A DNA stretch of 64,000 nt, from contig NZ_JALNTW010000004.1 in assembly GCF_023161665.1 (NCBI RefSeq), positions 273,182 through 337,181 on the forward strand. The letters are read 5' to 3'. The notes under the pieces were generated by a model. That model saw only the letters and a list, made by a program, of their open reading frames with translations, had not been told where the DNA came from and did no database searches. Shown in pieces: positions 54,486 to 62,915 of the stretch (positions within the stretch are counted from its first letter, which is position 1; every line of letters starts with the position of its first letter). This stretch comes from Shewanella sp. 1CM18E. GTDB lineage: Bacteria; Pseudomonadota; Gammaproteobacteria; Enterobacterales; Shewanellaceae. Both the position numbers and the translations under genes were made by a program.

Positions 54486-54800
54486 ATGACTGAGTGGAAT
54501 GGCGATTATATCAGCCCATATGCTGAACACGGCAAAAAGAATGAACAAGTGAAAAAAATTACTGTGTCCATTCCTTTGAAAGTACTTAAGGTACTTACCG
54601 ATGAACGCACCCGCCGCCAAGTGAACAACTTGCGTCACGCCACAAACAGTGAACTGTTATGCGAAGCATTCTTGCACGCATACACAGGCCAACCATTACC
54701 AAACGATGCAGATCTTACTAAAGATAAACCTGACAGCATGCCTGCAGAAGTGAAGCGTTTGATGGATGAGATGGGCATTGAGTGGGAAGAACTTGAATAA
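54486..54800 (+). CDS. metJ: Methionine repressor MetJ
   Basis: 104 aa from the ATG at 54486 behind AGGTGAG, giving [18 protein letters not shown], which aligns with E. coli MetJ at its residue 1. A longer frame (TTG 60 bp upstream) is not preferred. Ribbon-helix-helix core [40 protein letters not shown] is nearly identical to the E. coli protein. With SAM it represses the met genes through the boxes at both ends of this cluster. Confidence 0.97.
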   Translation: MTEWNGDYISPYAEHGKKNEQVKKITVSIPLKVLKVLTDERTRRQVNNLRHATNSELLCEAFLHAYTGQPLPNDADLTKDKPDSMPAEVKRLMDEMGIEWEELE

Positions 54801-54830
54801 TCTTCATCGATTATCCAAATATACTCTCTA

Positions 54831-54862
54831 GATAAGGACTGCTAAGCAGTCCTTATCTGTTT
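54831..54862 (+). terminator. Terminator of metJ
   Basis: GATAAGGACTGC TAA GCAGTCCTTATC, a 12-bp perfect stem, followed by TGTTTCTG. Confidence 0.75.
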
Positions 54863-54920
54863 CTGTCCTAAGCACAAGCTTAAGCAGCATTCCGCTATAG
54901 CCTCATGGCTGGATAAACCA

Positions 54921-55652
54921 ATGATAGATCCTATTACCCTACTGCTGGCGTCACTGATTATTTTTTGTGGCGCATTAACCCAAAGCTTAATTGGTTTTGG
55001 CTTGGCCGTTGTTGCTAGCCCTTTGTTGTATATTGTGGATCCTAGCTTAGTGCCTGCGCCTGTTATCATGATGGGGTTTTCAATTGCGCTGTTAACGCTA
55101 TTTAGAGAACGCGGCCAGTTAGAGTTTAATGGCCTGCAATACGCGCTACTTGGACGAATTCCTGGTGGGATCTTAGGCGCAACCTTAATCCTTATAGCAC
55201 CGCAGCCAATTTTAGGCTTAGCCATTGCAGGGATTGTTGGCTTAGCAGTGGCTTTAAGCTTGATGAAATTCAGCATCCCAGTGAATCGCTTTAGCTTATT
55301 TATCGCCGGAGTCTTATCCGGCGTATTTGGCAATATTGCAGCTATTGGTGGTCCGCCGCTAGCCATTTTGCTCTCAGGCAAAGATGCCAGTCAGTTCCGC
55401 GCGGCTTTATCAGCTTTCTTTATCTTTAGCTCAATGATAGCGCTAACCATATTAGCATTTGCAGGTTTACTGACGCTTGAGCATTTTTATATCTCATTAA
55501 TGTTGCTGCCATCTGTAGTACTAGGCTACCTGGTGGCAGGTCGGTTAGTTGGCCGAGTCGATAAACAAAAAACCAGAGCAATCACGCTGGCGTTATGTGC
55601 GCTAAGTGCGTTTATCCTGACGGTAAAATCGACTTACGAATTACTCGGCTAG
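54921..55652 (+). CDS. TauE/SafE-family membrane permease (sulfite-exporter type)
   Basis: 243 aa with about eight hydrophobic segments. LIGFGLAVVASPLLYIVDPSLVP near the N terminus and GVFGNIAAIGGPPLAILLSG in the second half are the two family repeats. The family moves small organic sulfonates or sulfite, among others. Proximity to met genes may reflect sulfur metabolism, but that is only positional. It ends 1 bp from the converging TraF-like gene. Confidence 0.85.
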   Translation: MIDPITLLLASLIIFCGALTQSLIGFGLAVVASPLLYIVDPSLVPAPVIMMGFSIALLTLFRERGQLEFNGLQYALLGRIPGGILGATLILIAPQPILGLAIAGIVGLAVALSLMKFSIPVNRFSLFIAGVLSGVFGNIAAIGGPPLAILLSGKDASQFRAALSAFFIFSSMIALTILAFAGLLTLEHFYISLMLLPSVVLGYLVAGRLVGRVDKQKTRAITLALCALSAFILTVKSTYELLG

Positions 55653-55653
55653 A

Positions 55654-56847
55654 TTAGAAGTGATAGGAGGTTTGTAAAACGCCTCCTATCGCATTGTCGT
55701 CACCAAACATTCCAGTAAAATCTAAGAAGAACGACTCACCGAAAGCAAAACCAGAGCCAAGCGAATAGATATTGGCAGTTGAGTCTTTCATATCGTGGCG
55801 ATATCCAAGTCTCAACGACATCCAATCAAACGCCTTTACCTCACCACCCACTCGCCAATACTGAGTGCCCTCAAGCTGCTTAAACTTATTATTTTCGATT
55901 AAATCGATATCAGTTGTCAGAGACAAGCTGTCCCAGTCATAGGCCACTCCCGCCGTTACCAAAGGTTCAACCCTGTAGGTAAATTTACGTCCATCGATTT
56001 CTACAGTATCCACGCTATGGCTAATTAAATTTCTAGCCGACAAGCCAAGAGTTAAGCGTTCGGTTGGCTGCATCGCTACGCCAATATCAAGGTTAAATTG
56101 GGTTTCATCATTTCGATACTTAGCATCGTCAAAATCGCTAGCATCAAAGTTATTAGCATTAGCCGCATAGTTATAAGTGTCGATACGTTGCAACTTAGGC
56201 GATATCCCCACAGCAATCGGCATATTCACAATAGAAAGCGGAAAGCTAAGGGCGACACCAAAGTCCGATACAGCTCCCGCAAATACTTTGCCTTCGGAGT
56301 CTAAGTCAGTCACTTCGGGCGGGTTATTAGGATCTAACGTATTAAGCGTATCAATATCTGACTGGGCGATATCAGCAATACCAACGGCATCAAGGTAGCT
56401 TTTATAAAAGATAGCCATTGGCATAGATTGATAAGGAATCGCGACGCTGAAGCCTAACCCAGCACTCGCGTAGGCAGAGTTGCCTTTGAGGGAATCTAAA
56501 TCACTGACCAAATCATCACGAAACTGTTCGACCGCTATGGTATCGCCCACATCAATAGCATTCACTAGTCCATCATAGGCATCGCTAAGCGAATCAAACT
56601 TGTCGATCATGTCGTCACTATCGGCTAAATCTACGCCCAACGCAGGCAATAACAAAACCACATCATTATTTTTATGAGCATTAACCGCTAACAAGGCAGG
56701 ATTAACAAACGCCGCGCCCTCTCTATTTGAAGCTGCAATACCAGCGCCCCCCATAGAGTCACTTCGAGCCTCAAAATAACCTTGTCCAGCATGAGCTGTA
56801 AAACAAGGCAATAAGACATAAGCCAGAGCGATTATCTGTCGTTTCAT
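55654..56847 (-). CDS. TraF-like outer-membrane beta-barrel protein
   Basis: 397 aa from the ATG at 56847 with AAGGGTGG upstream; a GTG three codons earlier overlaps that site. Signal peptide ends AHA-GQ. RSDSMGGAGIAASNREGAAFVNPALLA recalls the family wrongly named conjugal-transfer TraF (TraF_2), and also FadL/PorV-like barrels. The end is a Phe-terminal beta-signal (LQTSYHF). No conjugation genes are near. Its 3' end contains a 9-bp inverted repeat, possibly a terminator shared with the permease gene. Confidence 0.78.
   Translation of the reverse strand: MKRQIIALAYVLLPCFTAHAGQGYFEARSDSMGGAGIAASNREGAAFVNPALLAVNAHKNNDVVLLLPALGVDLADSDDMIDKFDSLSDAYDGLVNAIDVGDTIAVEQFRDDLVSDLDSLKGNSAYASAGLGFSVAIPYQSMPMAIFYKSYLDAVGIADIAQSDIDTLNTLDPNNPPEVTDLDSEGKVFAGAVSDFGVALSFPLSIVNMPIAVGISPKLQRIDTYNYAANANNFDASDFDDAKYRNDETQFNLDIGVAMQPTERLTLGLSARNLISHSVDTVEIDGRKFTYRVEPLVTAGVAYDWDSLSLTTDIDLIENNKFKQLEGTQYWRVGGEVKAFDWMSLRLGYRHDMKDSTANIYSLGSGFAFGESFFLDFTGMFGDDNAIGGVLQTSYHF
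55662..55690. repeat. 9-bp inverted repeat at the convergent gene ends
   Basis: GATAGGAGG ... CCTCCTATC with an 11-nt loop, inside the last codons of the TraF-like gene and 10 bp past the permease stop. No T run, so a weak terminator at best. Confidence 0.5.
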
Positions 56848-57024
56848 CCATTCCACCCTTTTTATATCCCTAACACTTTAAGCAGCAATACGGCTCAAAC
56901 CGAAAAAAGGTTATTTTTTGTTCTAAGAATATTCTAAGACAAAATTTGCAGGTGAGGAGGACAAATCATCACTTTATATAAAACAATTACTCATAAGCCT
57001 GTTAGGCAACAAGGAGCTGCTCAT

Positions 57025-57939
57025 TTAAACCTCGGGAAGCTCCACATACTGCATAAAGTTTTGGGTGGTAAATTCGATAAACTGTTTCAACCTTGCAGGC
57101 TGAAACTGATCTTTGCTGTACAGCAAATAAAGAGGCGTATCAGATATGGTCCACTCATCAAAAACATGCACCAACGCGCCGCTATTGAGCTCAGTGCTGC
57201 AATAAATTTCAGGCAGTCGCACAATCCCGTTACCCGCAAGCGCGCTACTTTTCATTACTCTACCGTTTTTACATAAAAACGACCCAGCGATAGTAATTTC
57301 GGTTTTTTCACTTTTATTAGCAATACGATGATAGTTCCAGTGATATACCGAACCGGTAATGCAGGAATGGTTTTTTAGATCTTTGGGGTGCAGGGGCCGA
57401 CCACGCTTGGCAATATAGTCCGGTGAGGTCAAAGTGCAATTAGCAATATCCATCAGCTTTCTTGCCACTAAACCAGAATCTTCAAGCTCGCCCATACGAA
57501 ACACCAAATCAAACTCATCTAAAACAAGATCCACCCGTTGGCTACTAAAATCCAGATGGATCTGAATATTGGGATGCTGACTCATAAAGTCATTTACCAG
57601 CTGATTAACAATCTCCTCACCGATATAGCCACCGACACAGTTGATATTAATCTTGCCCTGTAAGTTATGAGCATCATCAACTGTTTTAGCGACTGCCTGC
57701 TCCATCACATCAAGTGCATGCCGGCAACGTTCATAAAAGAACTGCCCTTGCTCTGTTAGCCGCTGCGCCCTTGTTGTACGAGTAATCAAAGTCACCCCAA
57801 GATAACGCTCAAGCTGCGTCAATTGCTTAGAAAGGTGAGAGCGAGAACAACCAAGCTTCTCTGCAGCAATAGTAAAACTGCCCTTTTCTGCTATCACGGT
57901 AAACGCTCGCACATCTGCTAAATTTAAATCTTGGTACAT
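57025..57939 (-). CDS. LysR-family transcriptional regulator
   Basis: 304 aa from the ATG at 57939. N-terminal winged HTH: DLNLADVRAFTVIAEKGSFTIAAEKLGCSRSHLSKQLTQLE, then a periplasmic-binding-like effector domain (~90-295). SRSHLSKQ and the general layout place it in the CrgA/AaeR-like group. It diverges from the SDR gene over 148 bp, the usual LysR target arrangement. Confidence 0.92.
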   Translation of the reverse strand: MYQDLNLADVRAFTVIAEKGSFTIAAEKLGCSRSHLSKQLTQLERYLGVTLITRTTRAQRLTEQGQFFYERCRHALDVMEQAVAKTVDDAHNLQGKININCVGGYIGEEIVNQLVNDFMSQHPNIQIHLDFSSQRVDLVLDEFDLVFRMGELEDSGLVARKLMDIANCTLTSPDYIAKRGRPLHPKDLKNHSCITGSVYHWNYHRIANKSEKTEITIAGSFLCKNGRVMKSSALAGNGIVRLPEIYCSTELNSGALVHVFDEWTISDTPLYLLYSKDQFQPARLKQFIEFTTQNFMQYVELPEV

Positions 57940-58087
57940 AACTGGCAACCAAATTCCATTGTCATTAAGCGACTCAATTAGGAGTTATATGTAAACAATC
58001 TTATTCTCTATAGATTATATATCAACAATAATCTGTTAGATAAAATACTCGCAGTTCACCAAGACCCCCTTTTTTATTGAGGCTGAT

Positions 58088-58807
58088 ATGAAACAACTAA
58101 TCGTTATTACAGGTGCATCTTCTGGTATTGGCGCAGCCATGGCTCAAGCATTCAGCGCTAAAGGTCACCCACTACTTTTATTAGCTCGCCGTGTAGAACC
58201 AATGCAAGCACTAGGCTTAGAAAACAGCCTATCAATTAGTGTTGATGTTACCGATGCCGATGCAATGAAGGCAGCTATCGCAGAAGCTGAAGCTAAGTTT
58301 GGCCCTGTGGGCTGCTTAATTAACAACGCCGGCGTAATGCTACTTGGGGCTGCAGACGTGCAAGATCCTGCAGAATGGAGCCGTATGCTTAACATCAACG
58401 TGATGGGTGTACTAAACGGTATTCACGCAGTGCTAGCTGATATGAAAGCCCGTAAAACCGGCACTATCATCAACGTAAGCTCAGTTGCTGGCCGTAAGAC
58501 ATTCCCGAACCACGCCGCTTACTGTGCAACTAAGTTTGCAGTACACGCACTCACTGAAAACATCCGTGAAGAAGTGGCCATGGATGACGTACGCATGATA
58601 ACAATTGCACCTGGTGCAGTTGAAACAGCATTGCTGAGCCATACCACCAGCGAAGAAATTAAAGACGGTTATAACGACTGGAAAGAATTTATGGGCGGTG
58701 TAATGGACCCAACAGCGGTTGCAGATGCTGCAGTATTTGCATTTGAGCAGCCACAAAATGTATGTGTGCGTGAAATCGTATTAGCGCCAACTCGCCAACA
58801 GCCATAA
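58088..58807 (+). CDS. Short-chain dehydrogenase/reductase
   Basis: 239 aa classical SDR. Cofactor motif TGASSGIG (8-15), NNAG in CLINNAGVM, catalytic Ser ~132 (NVSSVAG), Tyr145 and Lys149 (AAYCATK). Substrate unknown. Likely controlled by the divergent LysR regulator; codon use suggests good expression when on. Confidence 0.93.
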   Translation: MKQLIVITGASSGIGAAMAQAFSAKGHPLLLLARRVEPMQALGLENSLSISVDVTDADAMKAAIAEAEAKFGPVGCLINNAGVMLLGAADVQDPAEWSRMLNINVMGVLNGIHAVLADMKARKTGTIINVSSVAGRKTFPNHAAYCATKFAVHALTENIREEVAMDDVRMITIAPGAVETALLSHTTSEEIKDGYNDWKEFMGGVMDPTAVADAAVFAFEQPQNVCVREIVLAPTRQQP

Positions 58808-58828
58808 CGGCTAACAGCATTGACGTTT

Positions 58829-58860
58829 AAGCCCTTCACGTTAATCCTGTAGGGCTTTTA
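58829..58860 (+). terminator. Terminator of the SDR gene
   Basis: AAGCCCT ... AGGGCTT with ~15-nt loop followed by TTTA. Confidence 0.6.
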
Positions 58861-59124
58861 TTACCTATAACACTACTCAATATTTCCCTTTAGTAAGACC
58901 CCATTTCATTAAATCCTTCATCACCAGCAAGCTCATAGTCAAACTATATAATTCGTTTAAAAATCATCAACAAAACAATATGAATTAATGCGCAAAAAAC
59001 CAAAATCGCTGCTACGTTTAAAATAGGCTTTATCGTCAGCGATAACTCTTTGAGTGCGAACCAATAGAGTTGAGCTGTCTGATCGAGTCTTTTTCATTTC
59101 ACTTAGTCAGGGACGAGGTAAGTA
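58861..59124. other. Intergenic region upstream of the ABC/HlyD operon
   Basis: With the SDR terminator this makes a 317-bp gap. AT-rich, presumably containing the operon promoter. No regulator site recognised; AGGGACGAGG near the end is the ribosome site of the first ABC gene. Confidence 0.45.
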
Positions 59125-60783
59125 ATGACAGAGAACTTCAGTCTAATTAAAAGTAATCGCGCTTGGACAGAGTTGTTGCTGTCATCAACATTCATCAATC
59201 TCCTATCTCTCGCTTTACCCTTCACCATGTTGCAAATTTACGACCGTATTTTGCCTAACCAAGGTTACGGTACCGCCAGTGTACTGGCATCTGCAGTTGC
59301 CATTGCGATACTGCTTGAGCTAATACTACGTTATGCTCGCAGTTGGATGCTTGCCTCCTCAGCAGCAAATTTTGAACTACAAACCACCACCAAAGTCGTC
59401 AACGCATTAATGCAGTCCGACTACCACCACGTTGAAAACCTCGGCACAGGCAAAGTGTCTAATGGCTTGGCCAGCATTGCAGCAATGCGGGAACTCTATT
59501 CAGGCCAGGCCTTAGTCGCCTTAATGGATTTTCCTTTCGTACTGATATTTTTAGCCTTAGTTGCCTACATAGGCGGACCTTTAGTGTTTATTCCCATTGC
59601 AGTGTGGGCGCTGATTGGTGCAATGGTATTTTTAATCGGTAAAAAACTCACCCTAGCAACACAAGCGCTAGCCCTCTCTGATAGTGAGCGATCACGTATG
59701 TTGATATTGGTGCTATCAGGGCTAACCACAGCCAAAGCCTTAGCCATGGAGTCACGTCTCGCATCAAGCTACAGTGAAATCAACTATCGCCGTTTGGCGG
59801 AGCAGCAACAAGTAGACTGGTTATCTTCTAAATTACAGGAGTTAATCCAAGGAGCCTCTCAGGCGACAACCTTGCTGATTGTGCTAATTGGTTGCCTAGA
59901 GGTGCTCAATGGCACATTAACAACCGGTGGGTTAGCAGCTTGTTCAATATTGGCCGGACGCGCCATTGCACCATTAAGTGCCATCATCAGCCTTCGCTCA
60001 AGACTTGCCAGCGCGAAAACAGCCATGTCACATGTGGATGACTTAACTAAACTGCCGCAAGAGTCATTTAAAGCAAATGTGCAATACCAACAAAAACTGC
60101 CACTCGGCCCCATCACTTTTACCGATGTTGCCAGTAGCCATGTGGGTGCAAAACTCGATAAGTTTAATCTTGAGATTAACCCCGGCAGTTTGGTTTGTAT
60201 CACCTCTGATCCACTCACTCATGCCAGCTTGTTACTCAGTGTCATCGGTGCGTTTCACCACCTTGAGCAAGGTAGCATCTATATTGCTGGAGTTGCACAA
60301 CAAGAACATAGCGCGGACGAGTATCGCCAATCCGTTACCTACGTGGCTCCCTGGCCAACACTCTTTGCCGGCAGCCTATTGGAAAATATGACCCTATTTA
60401 GGCCAGAAAAAGAATCGTTGGCGATGGAAATTGCAGAACAACTGGGGCTAACAATGAGCATTGCCAAATTACCCTCCGGTTACCAAACAGAGGTGGGTGT
60501 GAATGACAGCCAAATGCTCAATAAAGGCGCGATAAAGCTACTCGCCATAGTGCGAGCAATAGTGCAATCACCTTCTATTTTATTACTCGATGAACCTATG
60601 ATCTCTCTTGATGCCGATTCCCAAGCCAGGTTATTAAGCTTACTCAACCAATACAAAGGCAAAATGACCATTGTTTGCGCGTCTCACTTTAGCGCGCTCG
60701 CCGAGATAAGTGATTTACGAGTCAATATAAATCCTCAAGGCCAAGCAGAGCAGCTTGCACCTATAGCCTCAACAAAAGGATGA
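59125..60783 (+). CDS. ABC half-transporter of type I secretion type, degenerate Walker A and signature
   Basis: 552 aa. Six transmembrane helices (~15-290; FTMLQIYDRILPNQGYGTASVL is typical of LapB/RTX exporter membrane domains), and no N-terminal peptidase-like domain. The nucleotide domain (~330-535) lacks a Walker A: TSDPLTHAS (360-368) stands in place of GxxGxGK(S/T). The signature is MLNKGAIK (~464-471) in place of LSGGQ. Walker B LLLDEP (D489, E490) and an H-loop-like SHFS are kept. It should not bind ATP normally and probably pairs with the ABC protein encoded next, with an ATGA overlap. A strong AGGGACGAGG precedes the ATG. Confidence 0.85.
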   Translation: MTENFSLIKSNRAWTELLLSSTFINLLSLALPFTMLQIYDRILPNQGYGTASVLASAVAIAILLELILRYARSWMLASSAANFELQTTTKVVNALMQSDYHHVENLGTGKVSNGLASIAAMRELYSGQALVALMDFPFVLIFLALVAYIGGPLVFIPIAVWALIGAMVFLIGKKLTLATQALALSDSERSRMLILVLSGLTTAKALAMESRLASSYSEINYRRLAEQQQVDWLSSKLQELIQGASQATTLLIVLIGCLEVLNGTLTTGGLAACSILAGRAIAPLSAIISLRSRLASAKTAMSHVDDLTKLPQESFKANVQYQQKLPLGPITFTDVASSHVGAKLDKFNLEINPGSLVCITSDPLTHASLLLSVIGAFHHLEQGSIYIAGVAQQEHSADEYRQSVTYVAPWPTLFAGSLLENMTLFRPEKESLAMEIAEQLGLTMSIAKLPSGYQTEVGVNDSQMLNKGAIKLLAIVRAIVQSPSILLLDEPMISLDADSQARLLSLLNQYKGKMTIVCASHFSALAEISDLRVNINPQGQAEQLAPIASTKG

Positions 60784-62915
60784 AAACAATGACTGATAGC
60801 ACCATGATTCATCCTAACAGTACGATTGCAGAGGCTACTGATTCCGCAAGTCGCTCTGAGTTAAAAAATATTCTCGTCACGCTATTACAGCAACTTGGGT
60901 TATACGCTCAAGCCACAAATCTGATTAGCGATAAAGCCATTGCAAGTATTGATACCGCTCAGCTTGCGGGCCTACTTAAGAAACACCATTTAGACTTTTC
61001 AGTCTATAAGCTACATAAAACTGCGCTGTCTCAATCGATACATCCTTTTATTGTTGTACCTGAGAGTGAGCCAGCCTTTTTGGCACGTAGACATGGCGAA
61101 GTAATTGAGCGGCTTGATAGTGCTAGCAATCAATGGCAACAAATAAATTACGCAGAGTTGCCAAAATCGAGCCATATCTTTGTGATTGAGTCACTACCGA
61201 GTAGCAAGCAAAATGCACGCGCTTTTGCAGCCCACATGAGCAAGAGAACCAAGTGGTATCGACCCGTGTTTTGGTTAAGTTTACTGTCGAGTATTACCGG
61301 CCTTGCAGTGCCACTATTTACCATGGCGGTTTACGATAAAGTTATCGGTGGTCAAGCCCCTAACGTATTACCCAGCATTGCCCTTGGCGCAGCACTGGCG
61401 CTAGCGATATTAATCTCAAGTCGCTTAGCTCGAGCCAACCTACTCGCCACTGTCAGTAATCGATTTGCTAGAGATTTATCTGATATTACCTTTAGACGCT
61501 TGCTTAGCATGCCGTTAATGGTGCTATCCCGAGTGGGTGTGTCTAACCATATTGCAAGAATGCGTAATGCTGAAAAGGTGCGGACTTTATTATCAGGCCC
61601 AGGTGGCGCAGGCCTAGTCGATTTACCCTTTACTCTGATTGCCTTTGTCACGATTGCACTATTAAGTGGCTGGTTAGTTTTGGTGCCGATTGTAATGTTA
61701 TTGCTGTTTTATCTTGTTATGAAAGCAGTCAATAAATATGCCCAATCTGCATCGCCAACAATTAGTAATGATTACCAAAACTCAATTAACGAGCTCTCTA
61801 AAAACTTACTCCAGCTAAAAACCAGTGGCGATACTGAGGGGTGGAATACTAAGTTTGCCCGTCAATGCAAAGAAAACTGTCGGCAAAACTTTTTATACGC
61901 TAAACGTAATGGCCTCAACGCAGCAGTAGCACATGCGATGAGCTTGTTAACCGCGTTAGTGACCGTGTTCACGGGTATTTTTTTAGTGTTAAACCAGAGC
62001 ATTAGCCCTGGCGCCTTGATTGCTTGTGTGATGCTTATCTGGCGTATTACTGGCCCTGCACAGTTGGCTTTTTCTTCTAGTCAAAAGATCACCATGATGG
62101 ACTCGGCAATTAAGCAGTTTGACCGCTTTATGCAAGCGGGTACCGAGCATAGCGAGTTGCGCTTGGATACCCCGGCCACAGATCGCGCTCCGGCGATTAG
62201 CTTCCAGCACGTAACCTTGCGCTATAGCGCAGAGACTGAACCCGCTCTTGCTGGCGTTTCTGTGGATATTGCTGCCGGTGAAAATGTTGCCATTATCGGC
62301 CCCAACGCTTGTGGCAAAACATCTATGCTACTCGCTGCAATGGGCGTTGCAGAGGCGCAAGCTGGCTACATTACCGTCAATGACAAAAATCTTAAGCAGT
62401 ACGACCCAGAAACCTTTAGGTTATGGGCAGCCTTTTGCCCTGCTGAGCCCGATCTGTTTCCGGGCAGCTTAGCTGAAAACTTAAGGATAGCTAAACCCGA
62501 TGCTAGCGATGAGGAACTGATCAAAGCCCTTACTGCAGCAGGCGGCAGCTCGTTATTTGCGGCGCTCAATAATGACTTAGACATCGATCTGTTTAATCGT
62601 GGCCACACTTTATTATCCGCTGTAGAAGGCAGTTACATTAGCTTAGCTCGAGCATTGTTAAAACAATCGACGCTTATCATCTTAGATGAGCCCATTGCCA
62701 ACCGTAACCCTGCGGCTAAAGCGGCACTGCTTAATACCTTTAACCAATTAAAGGGCCAAGCTACCGTGCTATTTACCAGTCACGATCAAGAGCTGATTCA
62801 ACAGGCTGACAAGGTCGTTATCCTAGATAAAGGCGCCGTGGTTTATGCAGGCCCTATTCCCGACAAAAATCAATCTCAAGCTGCTGGCTCACAAGAGGAA
62901 AACTCACATGGATAA
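60780..62915 (+). CDS. ABC half-transporter with C39-like N-terminal domain, degenerate signature motif
   Basis: 711 aa. N-terminal ~150 residues look like a catalytically dead C39 peptidase-like domain (no Cys; LARRHGEVIERLD). Six membrane helices follow (~165-450), with AVYDKVIGGQAPNVL. The nucleotide domain has an intact Walker A GPNACGKTS (507-515), Walker B ILDEP (D636, E637) and H-loop SHDQ, but LSAVEG (612-617) in place of LSGGQ. Start: the ATG overlapping the preceding stop is used; an ATG nine bases later is an alternative. It likely forms a heterodimer with the first ABC protein. The ABC-ABC-HlyD order suggests export of a large adhesin, RTX protein or peptide. Confidence 0.87.
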   Translation: MKTMTDSTMIHPNSTIAEATDSASRSELKNILVTLLQQLGLYAQATNLISDKAIASIDTAQLAGLLKKHHLDFSVYKLHKTALSQSIHPFIVVPESEPAFLARRHGEVIERLDSASNQWQQINYAELPKSSHIFVIESLPSSKQNARAFAAHMSKRTKWYRPVFWLSLLSSITGLAVPLFTMAVYDKVIGGQAPNVLPSIALGAALALAILISSRLARANLLATVSNRFARDLSDITFRRLLSMPLMVLSRVGVSNHIARMRNAEKVRTLLSGPGGAGLVDLPFTLIAFVTIALLSGWLVLVPIVMLLLFYLVMKAVNKYAQSASPTISNDYQNSINELSKNLLQLKTSGDTEGWNTKFARQCKENCRQNFLYAKRNGLNAAVAHAMSLLTALVTVFTGIFLVLNQSISPGALIACVMLIWRITGPAQLAFSSSQKITMMDSAIKQFDRFMQAGTEHSELRLDTPATDRAPAISFQHVTLRYSAETEPALAGVSVDIAAGENVAIIGPNACGKTSMLLAAMGVAEAQAGYITVNDKNLKQYDPETFRLWAAFCPAEPDLFPGSLAENLRIAKPDASDEELIKALTAAGGSSLFAALNNDLDIDLFNRGHTLLSAVEGSYISLARALLKQSTLIILDEPIANRNPAAKAALLNTFNQLKGQATVLFTSHDQELIQQADKVVILDKGAVVYAGPIPDKNQSQAAGSQEENSHG

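Noticed and set aside
54842..55381. 179-codon open frame antisense to the TauE permease
   Set aside because: Composition (Lys/Pro/Ala repeats) is that of a shadow frame and the permease repeats are conserved.
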